A stretch of DNA of 12,849 nucleotides from Herpetosiphonaceae bacterium (GTDB lineage: Bacteria > Chloroflexota > Chloroflexia > Chloroflexales > Kallotenuaceae), in assembly GCA_030147335.1 (NCBI GenBank), contig JASKZZ010000213.1, positions 1 through 12,849 of the forward strand, given 5' to 3'. This document shows positions 6,713 to 12,849 of this stretch, piece after piece (the first letter of the stretch is position 1; the number at the start of each line of letters is the position of its first letter). The notes below the pieces were generated by a model. It made no database searches. It was not told where the DNA came from and worked only from the letters and a program-made list of their open reading frames with translations. The position numbers and the translations under genes were made by a program.

Positions 6713-7204
6713 GTGGACGCATTAGGAATTAGCCTTGGCGCGTTTCTCTGGTACTTGGTCTTTTTCGGTATCTTGTACTTCGCGTTGCAGCGCCTGCTGT
6801 TTAAGCCAGTGCTAAATGCGCTGGATAGCCGGCAGCGGATTATTCGCGAAAGTATCGAGAACTCAGAGCAGGTCAAGCAGCAGGTTGCACGAGCGCAGCA
6901 AGATTATGAAGGGCGTTTGACCGAGGCTCGTCAGGAAGCGGCGCGGATTGTGTCGCAGGCCAACGAGCGAGCGCAAATCTCGGCTCAAGAGATCATTACT
7001 CAGGCGCGTGCCGAGGCCGAGCGTATTCAGATCGAAGCACGCGAACAAGCTCAGCAGGAGCGTGATCAGCTGCTACGCGGCCTCCAGGCCCAGCTTTCCA
7101 ATCTGGTTATCCAGACGGCAAGTACGGTGGTTGGCCAGGAGCTGAAGGGCAACGGACATGATCGCTTGATCCAAGAGTCGATCTCTGATCTCGGGAGGTT
7201 GTAA
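6713..7204 (+). CDS. atpF: F-type ATP synthase subunit b (peripheral stalk)
   Basis: This 163-residue protein has one N-terminal membrane helix (about 7-28, ending in RLLFKPVLNALDSR, a typical b-subunit motif) and then a long, highly charged, Ala/Gln/Glu-rich helix to the end that forms the right-handed coiled-coil stator dimer. The length is normal. The start is GTG, with GGAGG (6704-6708) four bases upstream. Its stop TAA overlaps the ATG of atpH by one base, so the two are translationally coupled. Only one b-type gene is present, so a homodimer is expected rather than the b/b' pair of phototrophs such as cyanobacteria. Confidence 0.96.
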   Translation: MDALGISLGAFLWYLVFFGILYFALQRLLFKPVLNALDSRQRIIRESIENSEQVKQQVARAQQDYEGRLTEARQEAARIVSQANERAQISAQEIITQARAEAERIQIEAREQAQQERDQLLRGLQAQLSNLVIQTASTVVGQELKGNGHDRLIQESISDLGRL

Positions 7205-7560
7205 TGCCTGCCGTTGACGCTCCGGTTGTTGCGCGCGCACTTTACGACTCGCTTGTTCAAACTCTGCGGGCCAATGGCGCTGAAACGCAGCTTGATGAGG
7301 TGATTGGCGAGTTTGTCAATCTGGTACGCGGCAGCGGTCCGCGCGAGGCTGTTGTTACCAGTGCAGTTGCGCTCAGCCAGGAGCAGCAAAATACGATTTT
7401 GCAGCAACTGCGCGGCAAACATGGCGTAGCGTTGGATGTTACATTCGAGGTTGATCCGAGTATTTTAGGCGGCTTGGTTGTACAGGTCGGCGATAAGGTG
7501 CTTGACGATAGTGTTCGCAGCCGGTTGGTCGCCATTCAACAGCGGATGCTTGTAAGTTAG
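7204..7560 (+). CDS. atpH: F-type ATP synthase subunit delta, unusually short
   Basis: The C-terminal half is unmistakable: EAVVTSAVALSQEQQ (48-62) and DPSILGGLVVQVGDKVLDDSV (84-104) are the conserved delta/OSCP signature. The product is only 118 residues, against about 170-185 usually. The N-terminal domain, normally a six-helix bundle of some 105 residues that caps the alpha subunits, is reduced to about 45 residues that keep only ARALYDSL (10-17) and one more helix-like stretch. There is no room upstream for missing sequence because the ATG overlaps the atpF stop (TAATG), and GGGAGG (7193-7198) supports this start. Delta links the b stalk to the top of F1; here that contact must be altered or partly taken by another protein. 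Confidence 0.92.
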   Translation: MPAVDAPVVARALYDSLVQTLRANGAETQLDEVIGEFVNLVRGSGPREAVVTSAVALSQEQQNTILQQLRGKHGVALDVTFEVDPSILGGLVVQVGDKVLDDSVRSRLVAIQQRMLVS

Positions 7561-7644
7561 CGGTCAGCCGTCAGCCGTCAGCTATCAGCATTCAGTTCTC
7601 AGCGTTGGTATTCCTGCTGATGGCTGATGGCTGGTAGCTGATTG
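7561..7644 (+). repeat. Heptanucleotide-repeat hairpin between atpH and atpA
   Basis: The arm 7561-7590 pairs with 7615-7644 over 30 positions with one mismatch and several G-U pairs; the loop is 24 bases. The left side is built of 7-base units of form NNTCAGC (GGTCAGC, CGTCAGC, CGTCAGC, TATCAGC, ATTCAGT, TCTCAGC), the right side of NNGCTGR units. It starts on the base after the atpH stop and ends about eight bases before the AGAGG of atpA, so it fills the spacer. Confidence 0.85.
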
Positions 7645-7661
7645 TTTATAAAGAGGTTTTT

Positions 7662-9203
7662 ATGGCTGTAACAACTGAAGATATTTTACAACGATTGCAA
7701 GCCAGCCTACGGGCTAGCAGCACTATGCAGCCTCAAGCCGTCAATGTCGGCACGGTTGCGACGATTGGCGACGGCGTGGCGCGAATCGAGGGACTACAGC
7801 AGGCGATGTCGTCGGAACTGCTTGAGTTTCCTGCGAAAGATGGCAAGCCGCCGGTATTTGGTATCGCGCTTAACTTGGAACGGGATACAGTGTCGGCAAT
7901 CGTGCTGGGTGATTACCTCAATATTGAAGAAGGTGATCAGGTTCGCAGCACCGGGCGCATTGTTGAGGTGCCGGTTGGTGACGCGTTGATGGGTCGTGTG
8001 GTTAACGCGTTGGGCCAGCCCATCGATGGCAAAGGCCCGATTGCAACCAATCGAACGCGTCCGATCGAGCGTATTGCTCCCGGCGTAATCACCCGCCAGT
8101 CGGTCAACACGCCGGTTCAAACCGGCATCATGGCTGTTGACGCGATGATCCCGATTGGTCGTGGCCAGCGCGAGTTGATCATTGGCGACCGTCAAACCGG
8201 TAAGTCGGCAATCGTGCTTGACACGATCATCAATCAGAAGGGTAAGAACCTTCTGTGTATCTATGTCGCAATTGGTCAAAAGAAGTCATCGGTTGCGCAA
8301 ACCGTGGGCATTCTTGAAGCCAATGGTGCAATGGACTACACGATTGTTGTGTCGGCGTCGGCGTCAGAGTCGGCAGCACTTCAATACATCGCGCCGTATG
8401 CAGGCTGCGCCATGGGCGAAGAGTTTATGGAAAGTGGCCGCGACGCGCTGATTATTTACGACGATTTGTCCAAACATGCGCAAGCCTATCGTCAAGTGTC
8501 GTTGCTGTTGCGCCGACCTCCAGGCCGCGAGGCGTATCCCGGCGATGTGTTCTACCTTCACTCGCGCTTGTTGGAGCGCGCGGCGCGTCTTAACCAGGAT
8601 TACGGCGGCGGCTCGCTAACAGCGCTTCCTATGATCGAGACGCTCGCAGGCGACATCTCGGCCTATATCCCAACCAATGTTATCTCGATCACCGACGGCC
8701 AGATCTTCTTGGAGTCCGATCTGTTCTTTGCCGGTCAACGACCTGCGATTTCGGTCGGTTTGTCGGTATCGCGCGTGGGTGGTAGCGCCCAAACCAAGGC
8801 GATGAAAAAGGTTGCGGGTAAGCTTCGGCTTGACCTTGCGCAGTTCCGCGAGCTTGCGGCATTTGCACAGTTCGGTTCCGACCTTGATGCTGGAACCAAA
8901 GCGCAGCTTGATCGCGGCCAGCGGTTGACTGAGGTGCTCAAGCAGCCGCAGTACCAGCCAATTTCACTTGAAGACCAAGTAATGATCATTTGGGCTGCGA
9001 CCAATGGCCTGCTCGATCAGGTGCCGGTCAGTCGTATCCAGGATTTTAAGCGCGAGTTCTGGCAGTATATGCGGACGACGTATCCCGACATTGGTCGGTC
9101 AATCGCAGAAACCGGCGATTTGAACGACCGCGCAACTGAAGGGCTGCGTGCTGCCACTCAGGAATTTTTGGCGTCGGGTAACTACCGAGAAGAAGCGCAG
9201 TAG
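7662..9203 (+). CDS. atpA: F-type ATP synthase subunit alpha (F1)
   Basis: Alpha is the non-catalytic nucleotide-binding subunit of the F1 hexamer. The product is 513 residues, a normal length. The N-terminal beta barrel covers about 25-95 (VGTVATIGDGVARIEGL), the Walker A motif is GDRQTGKS (175-182), the Walker B region is ALIIYDD (262-268), and SVGLSVSRVGGSAQ (364-377) carries the arginine finger R371 that reaches into the neighbouring beta site. The C-terminal helical domain is complete. AGAGG (7652-7656) lies five bases before the ATG. It is separated from atpH by a long repeat hairpin, so its translation is not coupled to delta. Confidence 0.98.
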   Translation: MAVTTEDILQRLQASLRASSTMQPQAVNVGTVATIGDGVARIEGLQQAMSSELLEFPAKDGKPPVFGIALNLERDTVSAIVLGDYLNIEEGDQVRSTGRIVEVPVGDALMGRVVNALGQPIDGKGPIATNRTRPIERIAPGVITRQSVNTPVQTGIMAVDAMIPIGRGQRELIIGDRQTGKSAIVLDTIINQKGKNLLCIYVAIGQKKSSVAQTVGILEANGAMDYTIVVSASASESAALQYIAPYAGCAMGEEFMESGRDALIIYDDLSKHAQAYRQVSLLLRRPPGREAYPGDVFYLHSRLLERAARLNQDYGGGSLTALPMIETLAGDISAYIPTNVISITDGQIFLESDLFFAGQRPAISVGLSVSRVGGSAQTKAMKKVAGKLRLDLAQFRELAAFAQFGSDLDAGTKAQLDRGQRLTEVLKQPQYQPISLEDQVMIIWAATNGLLDQVPVSRIQDFKREFWQYMRTTYPDIGRSIAETGDLNDRATEGLRAATQEFLASGNYREEAQ

Positions 9204-9216
9204 GTGTCTGGCGAAT

Positions 9217-9251
9217 GATGTCAGGGGGTCGTATAGTCGGCCCCTGGTGTC
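9217..9251 (+). other. GC-rich hairpin in the atpA-atpG spacer
   Basis: GATGTCAGGGG (9217-9227) pairs with CCCCTGGTGTC (9241-9251) over 11 positions, three of them G-U, with a 13-base loop. It has no T-run, so it is not a typical terminator; it may affect mRNA processing or stability. Unlike the other three F1 spacers, this one has no heptanucleotide repeats. Confidence 0.6.
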
Positions 9252-9281
9252 AACGCCGATTCATCTGTCATTTGAGGAACT

Positions 9282-10145
9282 ATGGCATCGTTACGCGAAA
9301 TTCGTCGTCGTGTCCGCTCCGTTAAAAACGTCGCGAAGATCACCAAGGCGATGGAGATGGTCTCGGCGTCAAAGATGCGGCGGGCACAGCGCAATACGCA
9401 GGCTACCCGACCATACGCCGACCGCATGCGAACCGTGATGGGCGAGCTTACAACGCGCGCAGGTCAAACGTTGGCGCATCCGCTGTTGACTCAGCGCGAC
9501 ACTGTTCAGCGCATTGGCCTCGTCATTGTCACGCCTGACAAGGGTTTGTGCGGCGCGCTGGTGACAAACGTGCTGCGTATGGCAAGCCGGTTTATTCTTG
9601 AACAGCGCAAGCTCAATCGTGAGGTTGAGGTTTTGGCAGTTGGCAAGAAAGGCCGTGATTTTGCGGTGCGAACACATTTGCCGCTTGTTGCCGAAGTCAC
9701 TGGTCTAGGCGACGCGCCGGGCTTGATCGACATTTTACCGGTTGCAACCAACGTGATCAGTGGTTTTGTCGAGGGGCGATACGACGAAGTGTATGTCGTC
9801 TACACGGCGTTCATTAACACGTTGTCGCAGCGGCCTGATCGTCGTCGGTTATTGCCGATTGAGCCGCCCGCAGAGCCGGTAGCCGGCGCTCGGGTGGATT
9901 ATACGTATGAGCCGGGTCAGGGCGAAGTGTTGAACGCGCTGTTGCCTCGGTTCGTTGAAGTGCAGATGTACCAAACAATCCTTGAGTCGATTGCGAGTGA
10001 GCATTCAGCACGTATGGCGGCAATGCGTAACGCGACCGATAACGCCAAGGATCTGGTGCGTGACCTGACGCTGTCGGCGAACAAGGCGCGACAGGCGGCA
10101 ATCACGAAAGAGCTTTCTGAGATTGCAGCGGGTAGCTTGAGATAA
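9282..10145 (+). CDS. atpG: F-type ATP synthase subunit gamma (central shaft)
   Basis: Gamma is the rotating shaft that couples the c ring to the catalytic sites. The product is 287 residues, which is normal. The N-terminal helix has the family signature MASLREIRRRVRSVKNVAKI followed by TKAMEMVSASKMRRAQ, the central Rossmann-like part includes ITPDKGLCGAL-type sequence (VTPDKGLCGALVTNV), and the C-terminal helix contains EHSARMAAMRNATDNAKDL, which inserts in the alpha/beta hexamer. No cysteine-bearing regulatory insertion as in chloroplast gamma is seen. GAGGA (9274-9278) precedes the ATG. The stop is TAA, after which a repeat hairpin begins within four bases. Confidence 0.97.
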   Translation: MASLREIRRRVRSVKNVAKITKAMEMVSASKMRRAQRNTQATRPYADRMRTVMGELTTRAGQTLAHPLLTQRDTVQRIGLVIVTPDKGLCGALVTNVLRMASRFILEQRKLNREVEVLAVGKKGRDFAVRTHLPLVAEVTGLGDAPGLIDILPVATNVISGFVEGRYDEVYVVYTAFINTLSQRPDRRRLLPIEPPAEPVAGARVDYTYEPGQGEVLNALLPRFVEVQMYQTILESIASEHSARMAAMRNATDNAKDLVRDLTLSANKARQAAITKELSEIAAGSLR

Positions 10146-10148
10146 ATG

Positions 10149-10218
10149 AGGTTTTGGGTTTGAGGTGTGAGGCTTGAGTACATACTACCTCAAGCTTCAA
10201 GCTTCAAGCTTCAAGCCT
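10149..10218 (+). repeat. Heptanucleotide-repeat hairpin between atpG and atpD
   Basis: The arm 10149-10178 pairs with 10189-10218 at about 28 of 30 positions (including G-U pairs) around a 10-base loop. The right arm is four 7-base units (CTCAAGC, TTCAAGC, TTCAAGC, TTCAAGC); the left arm is built of AGG-starting heptamers (AGGTTTT, GGGTTTG, AGGTGTG, AGGCTTG). It ends directly before the GAGGAG ribosome-binding site of atpD. Confidence 0.85.
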
Positions 10219-10231
10219 GAGGAGATACTAC

Positions 10232-11728
10232 ATGGCAACGGCTAATATGGGTCGAACCGCCACCAATGGTAAAGGTCCGCGCGCTGTTGGCGAAGTGACG
10301 CAGATTATTGGCGTGGTGGTGGATGCGACATTTCCAACAGATCGACTTCCAGAAATTTATAATGCTGTTGAAATTCCACTTAATGCAGAAGCACAGGAGC
10401 GCCAAAATCGGGGCGAAGCGCCGCGTGAAGGTGACTTCCTGGTGTGTGAAGTGCAGCAGCATCTTGGCCACGACGCCGTTCGAGCCGTTGCGATGAGCAC
10501 GACCGACGGACTACGCCGTGGTATGCCTGTTTTTGATACAGGTGCGCCGATTTCGGTGCCGGTAGGACCGGAAACGCTTGGCCGCGTGTTCAATGTCGTT
10601 GGTCAGCCGATCGACAATCGAGGCCCGGTTAATTCAACGCTGCGCCGATCAATTCACCAGCCTGCGCCGCCATTTGAGGAACAAAGCACCCAGATCGAAA
10701 TGCTGGAAACCGGCATTAAGGTGCTTGACCTGATGGCTCCGTTTACTAAAGGTGGTAAGGCCGCAATTTTCGGTGGTGCCGGTACGGGCAAGACCGTGAC
10801 GATCCAGGAATTGATCGCTAACATTGCGAAAAAGGCTGGTCTTTCGGTGTTTGCCGGCGTGGGCGAGCGTTCGCGCGAAGGCAACGACTTGTATCACGAA
10901 ATGTCGGACTCGCGCATTGATGAGAATACGCGTGTTATCGACAAAACCGTGATGGTCTTCGGCCAGATGAACGAGCCACCGGGAGCACGTTTGCGCGTGG
11001 GATTGACCGGACTAACCGTGGCTGAGTATTTCCGCGACGAAGGCCGTGACGTGCTGTTGTTTGTTGACAACATCTTCCGCTTTACGCAGGCCGGCTCCGA
11101 AGTGTCGGCGTTGCTGGGTCGTCTGCCGAGCGCGGTGGGTTACCAGCCGACGCTAGGCACGGAGATGGGCGAGCTACAAGAACGCATTACCTCGACTACG
11201 CGCGGCTCGATTACCTCGGTCCAGGCTGTGTATGTGCCCGCCGACGACTACACCGATCCGGCTCCGGCAACAACCTTTGCCCACATCGACTCGACGATCG
11301 CGCTTGATCGCTCAATCGTGGAGCAGGGCATCTTCCCAGCGGTGGACCCGCTGTCGTCAACGTCGCGTATTCTCGACCCGAACGTGGTTGGTCCTGAGCA
11401 CTACCGCGTCGCCCGGCAGTGTCAGCAGGTGCTTCAAAAGTATCGCGACCTGCAAGATATTATCGCGATCCTTGGTCTTGAAGAGCTGTCGGACGAGGAT
11501 AAGCTGACTGTGTCGCGTGCACGCAAGATCCAGCGCTTCTTTTCGCAGCCGTTTACGGTCGCTCAGCAGTTCACGGGCCGCGCCGGTAAGTATGTGCCGA
11601 TTGCTGAGACCGTTCGTGGCTTCGGCATGATTTTGGCAGGCGAACTTGACCATGTTCCTGAGCAGATGTTCTTGTACGCTGGTCCCATCGAGGATGTGAT
11701 CAACTCGTACGAGGAGTCTCGTAAGTAG
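10232..11728 (+). CDS. atpD: F-type ATP synthase subunit beta (catalytic, F1)
   Basis: Beta carries the three catalytic sites where ADP and phosphate become ATP. The product is 498 residues, somewhat longer than the usual 460-480. The extra length comes from an N-terminal lead of about 19 polar residues before VGEVTQIIGVVVDATF and an insertion around 50-66 (EAQERQNRGEAPREG). The Walker A motif is GGAGTGKT (181-188), the catalytic glutamate is E212 in GERSREGND, the Walker B aspartate is D279 in LLFVDN, and the DELSEED equivalent is EELSDED (417-423). GAGGAG (10219-10224) is seven bases before the ATG. A repeat hairpin lies on each side of the gene. Confidence 0.98.
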   Translation: MATANMGRTATNGKGPRAVGEVTQIIGVVVDATFPTDRLPEIYNAVEIPLNAEAQERQNRGEAPREGDFLVCEVQQHLGHDAVRAVAMSTTDGLRRGMPVFDTGAPISVPVGPETLGRVFNVVGQPIDNRGPVNSTLRRSIHQPAPPFEEQSTQIEMLETGIKVLDLMAPFTKGGKAAIFGGAGTGKTVTIQELIANIAKKAGLSVFAGVGERSREGNDLYHEMSDSRIDENTRVIDKTVMVFGQMNEPPGARLRVGLTGLTVAEYFRDEGRDVLLFVDNIFRFTQAGSEVSALLGRLPSAVGYQPTLGTEMGELQERITSTTRGSITSVQAVYVPADDYTDPAPATTFAHIDSTIALDRSIVEQGIFPAVDPLSSTSRILDPNVVGPEHYRVARQCQQVLQKYRDLQDIIAILGLEELSDEDKLTVSRARKIQRFFSQPFTVAQQFTGRAGKYVPIAETVRGFGMILAGELDHVPEQMFLYAGPIEDVINSYEESRK

Positions 11729-11735
11729 TTTACGG

Positions 11736-11812
11736 GGCGTGAGGCATCGGGCTAAAGGTTTGAGGGTTTTGCGCGAGCTTGGCCTTATGCCTTACACCTC
11801 ATGCCTCATGCC
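11736..11812 (+). repeat. Heptanucleotide-repeat hairpin between atpD and atpC
   Basis: The arm 11736-11765 pairs with 11783-11812 at about 25 of 30 positions, including G-U pairs, with a 17-base loop. The right arm and the bases after it read as CCTTATG, CCTTACA, CCTCATG, CCTCATG, CCTATTT, a 7-base period; the left arm shows matching degenerate heptamers (GTGAGGC, ATCGGGC, TAAAGGT, TTGAGGG). It lies between the atpD stop and the TGAGG ribosome-binding site of atpC. Confidence 0.8.
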
Positions 11813-11827
11813 TATTTGAGGTTTGCT

Positions 11828-12265
11828 ATGCCATTTCGGCTCGAAGTTGTGACGGCTGAGCGTGTGGTGTTGTCCGAAGAGGTCGATCAGGTCAACGTAC
11901 CCGGCGCGGAAGGCCGCATGGGTATTTTGGCGCGACACGAGCCGCTGTTGACCTCGCTGATCCCCGGCGAACTCGACATCATCAGAAATGGTGAGACAAC
12001 GCCGTTTGCTATCTCCGGTGGCTTTATGGAAGTGCTGCCTGATCGTGTGACGATTTTGGCGGATAGTGCCGAACGAGCTGATGAGATTGACGAGGCGCGT
12101 GCAGAGGCGGCTCGTCGCCGTGCAGAAGAATTGTTGCGAGAGCGCCGCAGTGATCAGGATGCGCTGCTGGCCGAGTCACAGCTGCGACGTGCAATGGTTC
12201 GACTGTCGGTGGCACGACTTAAGCGTGGCGGTCGGCGGAGTGGTCCTGGTGGTGATTTGGGCTAA
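11828..12265 (+). CDS. atpC: F-type ATP synthase subunit epsilon
   Basis: Epsilon sits at the foot of the gamma shaft and in many bacteria inhibits ATP hydrolysis through its C-terminal helices. The product is 145 residues. The N-terminal ten-strand beta sandwich (about 1-88) has the usual motifs VNVPGAEGRMGILARHEPLL (26-45) and FAISGGFMEVLPDRVTILAD. The C-terminal two-helix hairpin (about 92-134, EARAEAARRRAEELL) is present, so autoinhibition is possible. The tail is short and Gly/Arg-rich (KRGGRRSGPGG). The ATG at 11828 is chosen because TGAGG lies six bases upstream; an earlier in-frame start at 11801 falls within the repeat hairpin. It is the last gene of the atp operon. Confidence 0.96.
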   Translation: MPFRLEVVTAERVVLSEEVDQVNVPGAEGRMGILARHEPLLTSLIPGELDIIRNGETTPFAISGGFMEVLPDRVTILADSAERADEIDEARAEAARRRAEELLRERRSDQDALLAESQLRRAMVRLSVARLKRGGRRSGPGGDLG

Positions 12266-12341
12266 GTCGTGTCGGAGGCAATCATATTTCACAGCGGAGT
12301 CTGGTTGTCGTGAGCGTTTTCGTGGATCGATATGTGAACTG

Positions 12342-12350
12342 TGTTACAAT
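12342..12350 (+). promoter_or_regulatory. Possible extended -10 promoter for mreB
   Basis: TGT followed directly by TACAAT (12345-12350) resembles an extended -10 element. No good -35 is visible at 16-18 bases. Transcription would begin near 12357, within the left arm of the hairpin at 12354-12380, giving a leader of about 86 bases before the mreB GTG. Confidence 0.45.
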
Positions 12351-12353
12351 GTT

Positions 12354-12387
12354 CGCGCTTGACGTACACCGTCAAGCGCGTTTGTTT
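12354..12387 (+). terminator. Perfect 11-bp hairpin with a T-rich tail, probable atp operon terminator
   Basis: CGCGCTTGACG (12354-12364), loop TACAC, and CGTCAAGCGCG (12370-12380) form a perfect GC-rich stem followed by TTTGTTT (12381-12387). It lies about 90 bases after atpC and has the layout of an intrinsic terminator, though the T-run is interrupted by G. Because it begins only a few bases after a possible -10 element, it could also form the 5' end of the mreB transcript. Confidence 0.6.
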
Positions 12388-12442
12388 GCGAGTCAGGCGG
12401 CTTTGTTCCGCTTGAGCTGCGTTCAATAATTGAGGGACGACG

Positions 12443-12849
12443 GTGGGGCGTAAAATAGGCATCGACCTTGGCACCGCGAATGTTTTGGTGTATGTCAAAG
12501 GTAAGGGAATTGTTCTCAGCGAGCCATCTGTGGTTGCGCTGTCAAAAAAAGATGGCCGCGTACGGGCTGTGGGTGCGGACGCCCTTGAAATGCTTGGCCG
12601 CGAACCGGAAAGCATTGAGGTGGTCCGGCCCATGCGTAACGGTGTGATCGCCGATTACCTTGTGACACAGGCCATGCTTAAGTATTTTATTCGTAAAGCG
12701 AATTCGGGGTCGATTTCGCGTCCGACTGTTATGGTCTGTATTCCAGCAGGCGTAACATCGGTTGAGATGCGCGCAGTCCGCGATGCTGCAATTCAGGCGG
12801 GAGCGCACGCCAAGCAAACGTATCTTATCCGCGAACCACTAGCCGCCGC
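12443..12849 (+). CDS. mreB: Rod-shape-determining actin homologue MreB, N-terminal part (cut by window edge)
   Basis: MreB is the bacterial actin that polymerises under the membrane and guides lateral cell-wall synthesis in elongated cells. The window holds 135 of about 340 codons. The actin-family phosphate-1 motif GIDLGTANVLVY is at residues 6-17. It continues with LSEPSVVAL, VVRPMRNGVIADY, VCIPAGVTSVEMRAVRDAA and REPLAA at the edge, all typical of MreB/Mbl. The start is GTG, with GAGGG (12432-12436) six bases upstream. It follows atpC by 177 bases with a hairpin and possible promoter between, so it is probably a separate unit and may be followed by mreC outside the window. MreB and the paralogue Mbl cannot be told apart from this fragment. 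Confidence 0.95.
   Translation, partial: MGRKIGIDLGTANVLVYVKGKGIVLSEPSVVALSKKDGRVRAVGADALEMLGREPESIEVVRPMRNGVIADYLVTQAMLKYFIRKANSGSISRPTVMVCIPAGVTSVEMRAVRDAAIQAGAHAKQTYLIREPLAA

Noticed and set aside
7794..8279. A 161-codon antisense open frame in atpA
   Set aside because: It is opposite strongly conserved atpA sequence and shows no domain, ribosome-binding site or plausible composition of its own.
10189..10217. A CRISPR-like or microsatellite array
   Set aside because: The units are 7 bases without spacers and pair with an upstream arm, so they are a hairpin of short tandem repeats.
11801..11827. An upstream start for atpC
   Set aside because: These codons lie in the repeat hairpin, have no ribosome-binding site, and the family begins at MPFRLEV.
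1..12849. Signs of insertion sequences, prophage, defence genes or integration beside the tRNA
   Set aside because: No transposase, integrase or phage gene was found, and no repeat of the tRNA 3' end was seen in the window.

Overview
This is a bacterial chromosome segment of moderate GC content (about half G+C, judged by eye). Its core is a complete F-type ATP synthase operon in the order atpB-atpE-atpF-atpH-atpA-atpG-atpD-atpC, followed by the start of mreB. The operon layout, long subunit a, very short delta subunit, receiver/GAF/histidine-kinase and roadblock signalling proteins and abundant short intergenic repeats suggest a filamentous Chloroflexota bacterium, perhaps class Chloroflexia. 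That placement is an inference from family resemblance; no database search was possible.

Left part (1-1151, all minus strand): the N-terminus of a response regulator cut by the window edge; a selenocysteine tRNA (selC) with the UCA anticodon, long variable arm and its own upstream promoter; and a 243-residue protein with a TPR-like front half and four copies of a GspE/PilB N-terminal-like repeat. A 198-base divergent control region follows (1152-1349).

Middle part (1350-5150, plus strand): a three-gene signalling cluster. It holds a 375-residue protein with barrel-sandwich and KOW-like segments, then a soluble receiver-GAF-histidine kinase whose GTG start directly follows the previous stop codon, then a degenerate receiver joined by a Pro/Ala repeat linker to a roadblock/LC7 domain. 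Such sets are usual in two-component and MglA/MglB-type polarity or motility circuits; a role in gliding or pili is a guess.

Right part (5151-12849, plus strand): a strong sigma70-type promoter and a leader of about 160 bases precede atpB (TTG start, strong Shine-Dalgarno). The membrane Fo genes (a, c, b) and delta come first, then F1 alpha, gamma, beta and epsilon. The c subunit lacks the sodium-coordinating Gln, which favours proton coupling. Three of the four spacers around the F1 genes (atpH/atpA, atpG/atpD, atpD/atpC) are almost filled by different heptanucleotide-repeat tracts that each fold into a hairpin with arms of about 30 bases; the atpA/atpG spacer has a shorter GC-rich hairpin. 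A perfect 11-bp hairpin at a likely mreB promoter may be the operon terminator, a 5' leader structure, or both. The hairpin series in the ATP synthase operon is the most unusual feature of the window.
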